From NCBI RefSeq assembly GCF_030704535.1, contig NC_081819.1, positions 20,370,001 to 20,434,000 on the forward strand: 64,000 bases of DNA. The letters run 5' to 3'. A program made the translations under genes and the position numbers. Below are positions 53,699-64,000 of this stretch, piece after piece; positions within the stretch are counted from its first letter, which is position 1; every line of letters starts with the position of its first letter. The notes under the pieces are model-generated. The model did not search any database. It was given only the letters and a program-made list of their open reading frames with translations, and had not been told where the DNA came from. Origin of the DNA: Vitis vinifera (Eukaryota > Streptophyta > Magnoliopsida > Vitales > Vitaceae).

Positions 53699-54317
53699 GA
53701 ATCCTAGTTTGTATCAGAATGTATCTTATTCTATTACACGTGTTCTTCACTATCTATAACTACTGCTTAAGATGCATATTCTTGATTCCTACCATCACCT
53801 GGGTAAATTCTGTAAACATGGACGGGAAGTGGCATGTTTTATGATTCCTATTCTTTGCCAAACTGCTTGTAATTGTATGATTTTAGTTATAATAAAAGTT
53901 TAGCAGTAGAGCTGCTATATTCTTCCTGGTGCAAATTGGATGTTCTTCTTATTAAGATGTCAGTTTTTTCATTGAGATTGCGCCTGAAGTAATGCATAAG
54001 GTAATTTGCTTCTCCAAAATGTAGTTTTGGTCTTCTGTAGGGATCAGTGTTTGGTAAGGTGGGTAACTGCCAAATTGAGGTGGGCTTCAATGGTGAAATG
54101 GTTCTTGCAGATGCCATGGCAGCTGGAGTTGTGAGGTTTCTGTTTTGCTGGTCTTTCAGCCATCTGGGGAAAATGTTATATATATAAATTGTCAAATAGA
54201 ATTTTATTTTTGAAAACAGCTCAAAATCGAGGTTGACGAACAAGTCTTAGTTTCCCCGTCTTTATGCATTAGATTTCTCCATTTCTATTCCCATGTTGGG
54301 AATAGAATTGGTAATGT
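53699..54317. other. 3' region of FKGP
   Basis: AATAAA-like words near 53890 suggest the 3' end of the FKGP transcript. Nothing else is recognised up to the TRIM element. Confidence 0.5.
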
Positions 54318-54762
54318 TGTAATGACCCGCACCCAATCATGTAGATATTATTCGCTTTTGGCTCAAGGGGGCCCTCACGATTTTAAAACGCGTCTATTTG
54401 GTTAAGAGGAGTAGCGCTAGGAACATTCTCTCCTATCCGATAAGGGACATCACAAATACAGCGCTACAAACATTCTTCCCTATCCGAAGTAGGACATCAC
54501 AAACACCTTCCATACAGACACAACGTTCTCATTATGTTCCATGGGATTGCGGAGTTAAACAGACAAACACCTTTTACGAAGCCAAACAAACCCCCACACC
54601 GATATCGGGGATCGGTTCTGATACCATTTGTAACTACCCGCACCCAACCTTTAGGCCCAAGGGGACCCTCACGACTTTAAAATGCGTCTATTTGGTTAAT
54701 ATGAGCCTCTACATATATAACGTCAGGAAAACATTCTCCCCTATTCGATGTAGGACATCACA
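54318..54762 (-). mobile_element. TRIM (terminal-repeat retrotransposon in miniature), fossil
   Basis: A 445-base element with LTR-like repeats at 54318-54501 and 54629-54762. They begin TGTAA(T/C)... on the plus strand and end ACATCACA. It is flanked by a perfect 5-base target duplication AATGT (54313-54317 and 54763-54767). Beside the right repeat, read on the minus strand, ATGGTATCAGAACC is a primer-binding site of the initiator-Met tRNA type. There is no coding capacity, as is normal for TRIMs. The left repeat is longer than the right because of an internal duplication. The repeats are visibly diverged, so the insertion is not recent. The LTR word content (ACCCGCACCCAA..GGGCCCTCACGA..TTTAAAACGCGTCTA) is one I know from a widespread dicot TRIM family. 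Confidence 0.85.
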
Positions 54763-54769
54763 AATGTAG

Positions 54770-55620
54770 CATCAGCAAATGGTGGGATCAACTACCCATA
54801 CAATGCTGCTGCCATATCTCCTTCCTTTTCCTCAATATTCTCACTTACCAAACTGATGGTAAGTGAAAGGGCTTTGCTTCATTTCTCATGAAGAACTAAA
54901 AGGAGAATATTGTTGGATTCTCCGTTTTCACCTCTTGACGATTGAAACGCACCGTTTTGCGAACCATGTGTGTTTTGGGAGAGGTTCCTGTGTGGATGAG
55001 TGTACGTGATGCTGTGATCAACATGTGGAGCATTGAAATTGATACAGGTGATCTACACCTGTCATAATCTCCATTTTCCAAATCCTTTTCAAGAAGTCAA
55101 TGGTCAACTATAGCGATGGTTATTAGCTTCTTCATCAAATTCACCCCTTTCCCACGTATTAAATAAAATTTTTAAAAATTAAATTAAAGAAAATTATATT
55201 TAATTCAAATTAATTAAAAGCTTATACATTTTTAAATTATATAATTTTTATATAAAATGATTTATCAAATAACACTCTTACCATATCCTAAATTGACTTG
55301 GTCTTTAACGTTTGGTACCTTCCTTGCGAAGGAGGAATAGTGAGAGAACCGCACTGCAAAGTCAAACAATAGAAAAGAAAAAGAAAAAGGTAAGAAAACA
55401 TGTAGAATCATCATCATTATTAACCGTTGTCATCATCACTGTTATCATCATCCAAAGAATCTATCATCGAGTCCTCAAAAAATAAATAAACTAATAACAA
55501 AGAAAACATAAATCTGTATATGTATATTTTTGCATTGGTAAAGGTTGTTGAACGGTTCTTTTTGGTCTCTTCCCACCCACCAATGATCCACTGCCACACC
55601 CATTTATCGATTATACAAAT
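54770..55620. other. Intergenic DNA
   Basis: No gene is recognised. It includes a short A/T-rich block (55150-55270) and likely upstream promoter sequence of the LRAT gene. Confidence 0.45.
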
Positions 55621-55630
55621 CACTTGTGAT

Positions 55631-55704
55631 TATGGGTGTGTAATCTGATTTGTCGGTTGATTTTGTGTATGGGTGTGTAATCTGATTTGTGGGTTGATTT
55701 TGTG
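55631..55704 (+). repeat. 37-base tandem duplication just upstream of the LRAT-gene ATG
   Basis: Two copies starting TATGGGTGTGTAATCTGATT (55631 and 55668) differ at one position (TGTCGG against TGTGGG). They lie 33-106 bases before the start codon, probably in the leader or core promoter. Confidence 0.9.
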
Positions 55705-55736
55705 AGCGGAGGGGAGAGGAAGAGGCAGGAAGTGAG

Positions 55737-58700
55737 ATGGGTCTGCTCACAAACAGGGTTGAGAGAAGTGAGATCAGACCAGGGGATCATATCTACACTT
55801 GGAGAGCTGTCTTCACTTACTCTCATCATGGTATCTCTGATTTTCTGAAATATGTTTCAGTATTATGCAATGTGTGTTCTTTGTGGAGTTTTAGTTTATG
55901 GGCCCTGATTCATTCCGGCTTTTCCTTTACTTTCTGGTTTCGATTTAATCATTCAATGTGGGTTCCCCGTGTAAGAGTGTGTATGTGTGTGCGCTCATGT
56001 TCCTCAATTTAATTTTGCAATGTGAGTTCTCTATGTGATTTTGCTTGTGGGTTTTGCTTATTTGTTTGTTTTCCCCTTCCTTTTTTTGCTTCAATTAATC
56101 ATGTAAAATGGCAACTAGCTTTTGCTTCTGGGTTCTGCAATTTTTTTGCCTTTTTCTTTTCCCTTTTTTTGGGGGCGTTTTCCTTTTTATTATTACTATT
56201 ATTATTATTTGAGATGCGTGGTTGTTCAAATTGGATTATCCTTTGGAGGCTGCAGTTCATTTCACCAAAATGTTCTGGTTTTCTGCATGTCTTTTCTACA
56301 ATTCATGAGGAATTTTGGAGTTGACTTTTTTTTTGGATGTTTGGAGGGTTGATTTTCTTTGCTTGCAAGTCAATGCATGTGGATTCCATTAGTATGCATT
56401 TTAGTAGTCCAGGGAATAAAAGCCCTAGGAATTCTCTTGCAATGTGGCAATTCTGACCAAGTTTTAGGGGGTTTTTGAGTGAAGTTCAGTTTCTGAGAAA
56501 ACTGGGGGAAGGAAAGAAAATAGAATGTTGAATCTCATCTTCAGTTTGGTTTCCATATATGAAATTCTCCATAAGTGAATGCATAACCAACCGAGAAGTA
56601 TGCTAATCCAACCATTCTTGCCAGCAGGATGGAAAGACCCACTGGTTTCTATTTGGCCAAATAGTTGTATTAAGTATGTTCAGCTAAAATTTTAGTTGTA
56701 ATGGTTCCCAAATATGAAAACCCAAGATTCAGAGCTTTGATTTCGTGTATTTTCCTACTTTCTTCGGCAGCAAAAATCGAGCTTAGATGCTTAGTTATTG
56801 CTATAGCAATTCATGATACTTCTTCGAAGCAAGTTTTGTTCATTTGGGGGACCTGGAGGATGCTACCTCCAAAATATAATAGAGCTCTGCAGGTTGGCTC
56901 TGGCTTTTGTCAAGCAAGGTATGAATGACCAATGATAATGGGTTGGGTAATATGACAAACAAACCATAGGTTATTGGACACTCTTTGGTATGGCTTGATG
57001 AAGCCCAAGCAGTCCTGCTACCTTCAAGAATTTCATTGTGTGCCTTAGTCACACCTACTCGTTGGTGGGGTAAGCCCTTGGATTTATTGCTATTTTAATA
57101 TGAACATCTCATGTGGACAGTTGCCATGTTAGCAAGGCATGTGCTACATGCTGATACTAGATTCCGATTGATATTCTTTCATTTGAAGTATTTGGGAATT
57201 GCTTTCTGTGATCAATCCAGAGCTGTTGGGAAGATATTTGCTAGCTTAATTGGAACTTGGAAGTTTTATAGTAAAGCTGGGGTGAATTGCCTAAATCTTT
57301 TTTTCTTATGCTTGAAAAAATGGCAAGAGAGATGAACCTAAATATTGATGAAGCATACAAGAAACACACAAAAGAAAAATATGGAAAAAAAAACTAGATC
57401 AGTGACAGTGGCCGCTCTTTGGTAACAAGAAGAGATAGAAGTGTAGCTTGAGAACCCTCTCCTACTAGCCCATCTGAGAAACAGTAAAAAAATAAAAATA
57501 AAAATAGAGCTATTAGGGAGCTTTATGATGCTGAAAATTGACACAATGTGTTCGTGTCATACCTTCACTGGCTTGATTACCTTCTGGTGTTTGACAATTG
57601 ATAAATGTGTTCATACCATGGTGCCTTCGCAAGTATGCTTTCTCTTTTTTGGTTAGACAACTTTTTGGATTTCAAAGCCTTGTGTTGAGCAATATCATAA
57701 GCCGAAAAAGTCTCATATCATTCTGTTTTAGTCTTATGGTGATTAAATTGGTTAGATCCAAATGTTGGCTTTGTATGGGAACTTGTTCATCCATTATCTA
57801 TTTGCTCCATCCATTTTGGGTAGATCCATTAGCAGATTTGGGGTAACATGGTTAATGTCTGCCTTCCTGTATCTTCCAGTTAATGGTTGTTTTCATAGAA
57901 GATGGGGTAGGAATGGTTGGATTATGCAGAAGCTTTTGTGTTTTTGAGATCCTAGCATGCATATGGGCTGAAAGAAAAACAAAAATATGTTAGGCCTTAA
58001 GCTGTGTTAAAAGAGTCATATTGTGAATTTGGTAACCTTGTGGTGCTCCTCTATTTTGATTAATTTTAGACGAGTCCATATGGCTGGTCTTATAGAGCCT
58101 GAAATTCCTTACTGTTTGCTCAGTTTTTGTCAGAGATGCCTCCAAAGTGCCTTTTCAGCATGGCTTTTGTGAGCCACATTTTCATATTTACATGTGTAAT
58201 AACCAAGGATTAAAATGTTGGCAATTTTAGGCAAAATGCCTTGATTTAGACTAAATATTGTCTTGGAAAATCAGTGTGCCCCAATATGAAAAACTGACTG
58301 GAAAGACAGGAGCACCAAAAATCAGCTATTTTTTGTCGAAAAAATGGGCAAAATGGTGGGGTGTGCTTCAATTGGACGACTGGCATTCGTCTGTGCAAAA
58401 AATTAGTGATATAATGCTGATTTATTGTTAATTCATTTGGAAATTTTTGAAAAAATCGCCAATGTCTCTCTCTCCCTATCTAATGGCCACAATTAATCTT
58501 TGATGTAATCCAACAGCCAGAAACGTTTCCCAATGACTATTTAATCATCTGATGGTCATATTTGAATGTGGATGCAATCTAATAGTGTGAAACATCTTAT
58601 AACGTCTAATTGGCCTTTCAATGCTATTTTGGTCTAAGTTTGTGAATCAATACCTCATTTCCATCCCATTTTCATCCAAATGGAATGACCTTCTAATGGC

Positions 58701-61287
58701 TAATTGGTCATCCCATTATGTAAATTCTACGTCATGGTACTAATATTGTCTCCATCAAGATGACCTTCCTTCATCCTTAAGTTTCATGGAACCACATTGG
58801 TCTTCATTTTGGTATTAAAGGAAATTATTCAAATGTAATTTATATAAACTGTTGACATTTAATAAAATTAAATATTTACTTCATATTAGTATTGAATGGG
58901 CATTTTGAAAATTCATATTTCTTACGAGTGTATATTAGAATAATCACCAAATGTCACAAAACTTATCATATAGGTCTTCAATAAAACAACTTTAATATGT
59001 GTATTGTTGCTTATTTTATCATTTCTTAGAGTTTTTCCCAACATTTCTATGAGTTTTAATCAATTTTTGTCCCATCAATTTTTATTTTTTTTTTTAGATT
59101 TCCATATGATATTTTCCGTTATTTCTATAAAATCCAACTATCAATATTCTTGCATTTTTTTTTATATTTTGATCCTTAGTAATATTAATAAATTTTATCT
59201 ATCAAAGAAAGGAAAGGAAAAAGAATGCAATTGACAAAGAAGCTTGACCTTCAATTTAATGATGTCTTATTTTCCAACTACCTCGCAATGGTTGCGTTGC
59301 ATTTTTCCTCCATCAGCTGTATCTAGAGTCATATCTCCATTCCAGTGTGTTTCTCACATATTTGACACTTTTGCCTTCTTTTAGTGCCATTTACATATAG
59401 AAACGATCACAATTGTTGATCTGTTTATTCAGTGTTGGACAAACTGTTGAAGCTTCTGTCCAGTTGTTAAAAAAAAATGTTTCACCGACAATGGTGAACA
59501 AGTGGGTGTATTTATGATAAATCCTGCTAATTGTTGGTTGCAGGCTAAATTTATAAAGTGATGAATAAGTGGATTTATTGATGAAAATTTGCAGGCTAAA
59601 CCCTCCAAAGTGGCCATGGAATGATTTTAATAGCTGCAATGGAGCTGGAGCAATCCGGATTCCTAAACCAATACCTTGTTAAACCAGATTCATAAAGAGT
59701 GCAAAATACATGCTTCTCAACTTCTCTGTAGTGTGTAAAACCAAGGCAGTGTTTGTCTTCATGGTTGTACTGACCCACACCAGGATTTTGTGTTTGTTTC
59801 ATGGTTCTAAACCATAAACTGGAGCAGTGTAGTGTGGAAGGCTAAAAAGCCTAAAACACCACCGTTCCTGGTTCAACTCTCTGAAAAAATTAGTGGCAGG
59901 ACTCCAATGTTTTGGTCTTTAAAAGAGCACTGCATTGAAATTTGTGTTATATGATGAGATTCATTATCCCTCTGAAGGATTAACGCTAAGTGGAATTGCG
60001 AAGGCAAATAAAAGAGCTTGTATATTATTGTTTAAAACTGGTGATGTATCAACTGCTCTTTCCAGCACATAAAGTGTAAAATATGTTGTATAAACTTACA
60101 TAATTGATAATCCATTACATTCAAATGCCCTGTTGTGTATTACTCTCCAGTCAGTCTTCTACTTTTTTATTGTGTTGTTCTTTGTGTGCCTTTTGTAACC
60201 ACCCCACAAGAAAAAAACTGTGGTATTTCTTTTCAATAGTGAGAAGGCTTGGAAGCCTTCTCTTTGTGTGTTTTTGGACTATTTGGATGTCAATATCTAT
60301 GGTTAATTTTGTCGGTCAGCTGGGATCTCATTAGGAGCAGGGTGTTGTTTTTTTGCTCTCTTCTTCCTTTTGTGTATTGGTGTCATTTGTGTATGTCCTA
60401 TATACCTTGGTGTGCTTTGTTGCTAGGTGCTGTTGTTAATATTTTTGCTTACCCATCAAAAAAAGAAAAAAAAACATAATTGAGTAAAGCAGCAGAACTG
60501 CTGCTGAAGAATCTTATTGGCCTTTTTATGCTACATCACCTTTGACCAAGCTATGCTTAATCATAGACTGCATTGAATATCAAAATGTACAGGCATCTTT
60601 GTTGGGGGGAGCAAGGTGGTTCATTTTACACCTGAGCGAAACAGGGACTCAAACAATGGGACCCCTTCAGACTCATATGATCTAGTGTCTAGCATCCCAT
60701 CAACCTGTTCAACCTTTCCTGATTGTGGATTCAGGCAACCAAACAGTGGGGTTGTCCTCTCCTGCCTTGACTGCTTCCTTGGAAAAGGATCACTTTACTC
60801 TTTTGAATATGGGGTTACACCATCTGTTTTCCTGGCCAAAGTACGAGGTGGTACATGTACTACAGCAACATCTGACCCACCAGACGCAGTCATCCACCGG
60901 GCTATGTATCTGCTTCAAAATGGATTTGGCAATTATGATGTGTTCCAGAATAACTGTGAGGACTTTGCACTGTACTGCAAAACAGGTCTTCTGATAGTTG
61001 ACAAGTCAGGTGTAGGAAGAAGTGGTCAAGCGTCGTCTGTCATTGGTGCTCCACTGGCTGCAATTCTTTCCTCTCCTTTGAAGTTGCTAATGCCAAGTCC
61101 TGTGGGTGTAGCAACAGTAACAGCTGGAATGTACTGTATGAGCAGGTATGCTACTGATATTGGTGTTCGAACTGATGTGATCAAGGTGGCAGTGGAGGAG
61201 TTGGCTGTGAACCTTGGCTGGGGTGATGTCACAGAGGAAGTAGCTGAGGAAAATGATGCTTCTAATAGACAGATTGTTAGATCATGA
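55737..61287 (+). CDS. LRAT/NC-domain protein, 262 aa
   Basis: Belongs to the plant NC-domain family with the NlpC/P60-like LRAT fold (thiol acyltransferase or hydrolase type); the substrate in plants is not known to me. Exons are 55737-55830 and 60593-61287 (263 codons), split by a 4.76 kb intron. Visible motifs are GDHIYTWR (16-23), the histidine motif [17 protein letters not shown] (27-43) and the cysteine motif [11 protein letters not shown] with C153. A Cys-rich insert ([21 protein letters not shown]) lies between. A hydrophobic segment, [18 protein letters not shown], lies near 190, followed by the acidic C-terminal tail. The start is the only Met that keeps the GDHIY motif at the N-terminus. 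The last 51 coding bases are repeated immediately after the stop (separate entry). Confidence 0.88.
55831..60592 (+). other. 4.76 kb intron of the LRAT gene
   Basis: No embedded gene is recognised. Two diverged copies of a roughly 65-base sequence with AATGGYCA and GATG.AATC.AA.AG words lie at about 58479-58610. A LINE 3' remnant lies at 60105-60478. Long A/T-rich tracts fill the rest. Confidence 0.6.
60105..60478 (+). mobile_element. 3' remnant of an L1-type LINE
   Basis: Translated pieces ([18 protein letters not shown], then [10 protein letters not shown]) resemble the C-terminal zinc-binding end of plant L1 ORF2. The sequence closes with AATATTTTTGCTTACCCATC and a poly-A-like tail (60460-60475), as plant LINEs do. 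Only a few hundred bases remain and the frame is broken. It sits in the sense direction inside the LRAT intron. Confidence 0.5.
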
Positions 61288-61336
61288 GGAAGTAGCTGGG
61301 AACAATGAGGCTTCGAACAAACAAGTTGCCAGGTGA
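61234..61336 (+). repeat. 51-52-base tandem duplication across the LRAT stop codon
   Basis: Copy one (61234-61285) encodes [17 protein letters not shown]. Copy two (61286-61336) reads [16 protein letters not shown] then TGA in the +1 frame. The period of 52 is not a multiple of three, so the duplication put the second copy out of frame and the TGA at the junction (61285-61287) now ends the protein. Confidence 0.85.
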
Positions 61337-62133
61337 TGTGAATCTTATCCTTGCGCTCATGAAGCCCATATATATGCTATTTGTTAGTCAAATACCAACA
61401 ATAATTCAGTAGCTATTAATGAACTTTAAGTTGTGAGTTGTTTTCTGTACAAGTTTGTGAGATATCCTAAAACTGCTTTCTAGTTGTTACTTATTCTACT
61501 ATGCTATTCAATTATGGATTAAATGAAATTTGCGGCATTGGTTGAGTTGTTATAGGATATTATAACTTCTGAAATTCAGTTTGTTACTCGTAATTTTCAG
61601 TTGAACCATGAGTGAAACACATAAGTTTGATTTGGACTACGTGCCTTCTAGAACTGCTGCAATCTGTGTAGTTGTGCCCCTGCATTTGTTAGGTGCTTAT
61701 CAATACATTGCTATTTGCCTATCATAAAAGTTAGTTGAATCAGGTTCCTTATCATCTTACTTTAATGCAATTTGATGGGATCTGTCCACTGAGGGATGCA
61801 TTCCATGTGTGGCTACAACAACCCATGTAGAACAATAGTGCATTTATTGGAGCCATGGGGGATCCTATGATGTAACACATACACAACAAAGATGGTGTGA
61901 TGTGGAGAGCATATTCTTACAAAAATAAGTTTGTGCATTGCACAGTGTCATGCAATCGCCAAAGTAGAGTAAACATTAAAAAAATACTTTATACAGGATA
62001 TGCTGATAGAATAGAAAAGCTGTCTGAAAAAAAGCTCAGAAAGCTTTTGTATATCACAGAGTGTACGATATACAGGACAGACTTCTTAGATTTTTGGATA
62101 GAATAAGCCGTTGTCTGGTTGATCATGATGAAC
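61337..62133. other. Convergent 3' region of LRAT and ALMT genes
   Basis: 3' untranslated sequence of both genes. A short frame at 61897-62106 is not protein-like. Confidence 0.5.
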
Positions 62134-64000
62134 TCAGACTTTTTGAATGGCCGTCATGGTTTCATGATCTTGGTCATCTGATATGGGTGTGATGGTGGAC
62201 TGGTTTTGTTTCGGCTTGTCATCTTTGGCGGGCTTGAATTCTGCCAAGCAAGCGAGTTCATCAATGTTGTTAACGATGGCTTCAATCCTTGCAGCAATCT
62301 CAATCAACAAGGATACTAATGTAGCCAGTGGAAGGACCTCCATGAGAGGTGGTATGGTGGTTTTTGTGCCTGGCTTTCCTTTTACAGTGTCGGGTGGTGT
62401 CACTGAGAGCATGGTAGGAAGAGATTTCATGCCATTTTGAAGGTCTTTTACTGCAGAGTTCATCTCTCCAACAAAGAAATCAATCTTGGATGATCTTCTC
62501 ATTGTTTTCATGGTAATCATTAATTCTTTCAAGACGTTAGAAGAACAGGAGCTTAGAATCATGCAAACATCTTGCAGGTGCTCCTTAAGAAACTCAGGTG
62601 CCTGAATGGTGCAAATATATTAGAGTTGAAGCATGGGAAAATATATAGAAATAACTGTGAAACAATCCGAAGGACCATTTAGGCTATTTCCTTTCTGTTT
62701 CAAGCAGTTTACCTCAACCTCTGTATCTAGGCAACCATTGAGAGCTTCAATGCAACAAGCACAGTAACGCATGGATGCTCCAAGCTTGAGGTACTGTTTC
62801 CATGGATGTCGGAAGTTGAAGTTGCCATGTGCAGGTTCCCATATGGCAAAATTGGCCTGGAGAATTTACAGAAATAGTGAGTTTCCAAGAAATTGAATTT
62901 CAAATTTTACTTCTAAACAACCCTAATCAACTACCTACCATGGAATCCTCTGTTGCCTTTGAATTAAGGACACACTTATATCCTCGAAGCTTTTTGCTAC
63001 AATCTTCCCCACCAGAATCCACAGTTCCATTTTGATGGAAGTACTCAGCTACACATCCTGGATTTGTGTACTTGTTAGTGTATAAGCATTTGCACTTGTT
63101 TGTGGGTTACTAGGACTGTGCCTACCATTCAAGGAATCGGAAAGCTTTTCCAGGTTACGTGTGATCAGAGAGTGAAGCTCGTCGCCCGCCCAAATGGGAC
63201 AGAAGAGCATGCTGATGATAATGCATAGGGAGGTCCCAATGGCAATTGTGGACAGTCTGTTGTGTGCCAACCCAACTAATTTTTCCACGCGATAGCCTGA
63301 AACTGAAACTAGACTGAAGGTGAGAATGAAGATGCTAGCACCATAGTCGAATCTGGCTTTCACTGATGGAACAAACCGAGAAAAGGTTGCTACTGCAGCT
63401 GCAAGAAAGAGAGAAGCAACCTGATTAGTGTTGGTAAGCCAAGTAGATAGAAGAAAATTTTCCTGGAGAAAGATCACACACCCAGAATGAAAACTGAGAA
63501 CCCAAGAATTATAGGCTCAAATCTTTCTCCTGACTGACTTGCAACCCAGTGAATACCAATACCAAGCGACCCAGCAAGAAAAGTTGCCGCTGTTCTGTTA
63601 ATGCTCTTTGAGAGTGTAGCACCTGCAGTAGAAAAGTTCAGCTATCTCAGTCAGACATCATATTATCATGATGTGATGATGGATTGATACGTGTAGAACA
63701 AAGTTTTAGAGAAAAACCGCAGATCTTGATGGGGTTTTTGGGTACTAACCAACAGTGTACTCAAAAACTACCACAACAGTCATCACTGCCCACATAGCAT
63801 TCCCTCCAACACCATCATACAAAGGCCTCATATAGTAGAAGAGTGAGACAGCAGAAAGCGCCAACCCTACTTTAAGACAATGAACTAGTTTTCTAGGCTC
63901 ATCAACTCCTATACCCCAAGCCTTTTCCAAAAACCTCCAGATTTTCAACAAAAACCCTTCAACCAAACCCCTTAATCCTCTCCAAATTCTACAGACAAAC
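62134..64000 (-). CDS. Aluminium-activated malate transporter family (ALMT2/ALMT10-like), 5'-truncated by the window
   Basis: An anion channel of the plasma membrane or tonoplast that passes malate and related anions. Exons in gene order are 64000-63750 (partial), 63622-63482, 63398-63126, 63057-62939, 62856-62713 and 62601-62134. The first exon stays open to the window edge ([20 protein letters not shown]), so the start codon lies beyond. The membrane domain shows the family stretches [40 protein letters not shown] and [20 protein letters not shown], then the PIWAGDELH motif. The cytosolic half has the conserved WEP motif ([12 protein letters not shown]). The C-terminus ends in a variable, charged tail ([12 protein letters not shown]). 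Exact subclade cannot be fixed by eye. Confidence 0.9.

Noticed and set aside
54398-54769. 123-codon open frame near FKGP 3' end
   Set aside because: Lies within the TRIM element, which is non-coding by nature; composition follows the LTR repeats.
56022-56352. Hydrophobic frames at the start of the LRAT intron
   Set aside because: T-rich intron sequence reads as Phe/Leu/Cys in any frame; no conserved motif.

Overview
The window is ordinary nuclear DNA of a flowering plant. Genes have many GT-AG introns, introns and intergenic DNA are A/T-rich, there are plant MITEs and a tRNA-derived SINE, and every recognisable protein is a plant family. Protein likeness and repeat style suggest a woody eudicot, possibly a grapevine relative (Vitis); that is inference. 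I found no bacterial, viral or organellar block. Exon models were read by eye; for each complete multi-exon gene the exon phases add up to an intact reading frame.

Layout. 1-170: tail of a broken paralogue of the next gene. 2849-4300 (+): small plant-specific protein of unknown function. 4645-6015 (+): decayed PPR gene (At5g16420 type). 8051-14426 (+): U-box/ARM E3 ligase of the PUB42/43 type, with two MITEs in its introns. 16119-17768 (+): PPR protein of the At5g08510 type. 18085-22664 (-): ECA2-type P-type Ca2+-ATPase. 23.7-27.9 kb: gene-free and A/T-rich. 28655-31234 (+): SR splicing factor RS31 with a probable poison exon. 32341-32748 (-): one-EF-hand protein of the KIC/PBP1 type. 34506-35432 (-): Yippee-like protein. 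38210-39587 (+): RNA polymerase III small subunit (RPC10/C11 type). 40289-43407 (-): WNK kinase. 44964-53698 (+): bifunctional fucokinase/GDP-fucose pyrophosphorylase (FKGP). 54318-54762: TRIM element with target-site duplication. 55737-61287 (+): LRAT/NC-domain protein. 62134-64000 (-): ALMT anion channel, cut by the right edge.

The genes are an ordinary mix (ubiquitination, organelle RNA processing, Ca2+ transport and sensing, splicing, transcription, kinase signalling, sugar salvage, anion transport) and do not form a functional cluster. The points worth attention are mostly non-coding: a stop-bearing cassette in the long first coding intron of RS31; a dispersed motif (consensus GTTTGGTTGCYGAGAAAAT) found mostly in the sense direction in 5' introns and leaders of unrelated genes, sometimes paired with an inverted partner; a Yippee intron built of repeated copies of its own 3' splice region; and a C-terminal coding duplication in the LRAT gene that is now out of frame. 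I did not find a convincing new multi-gene system.
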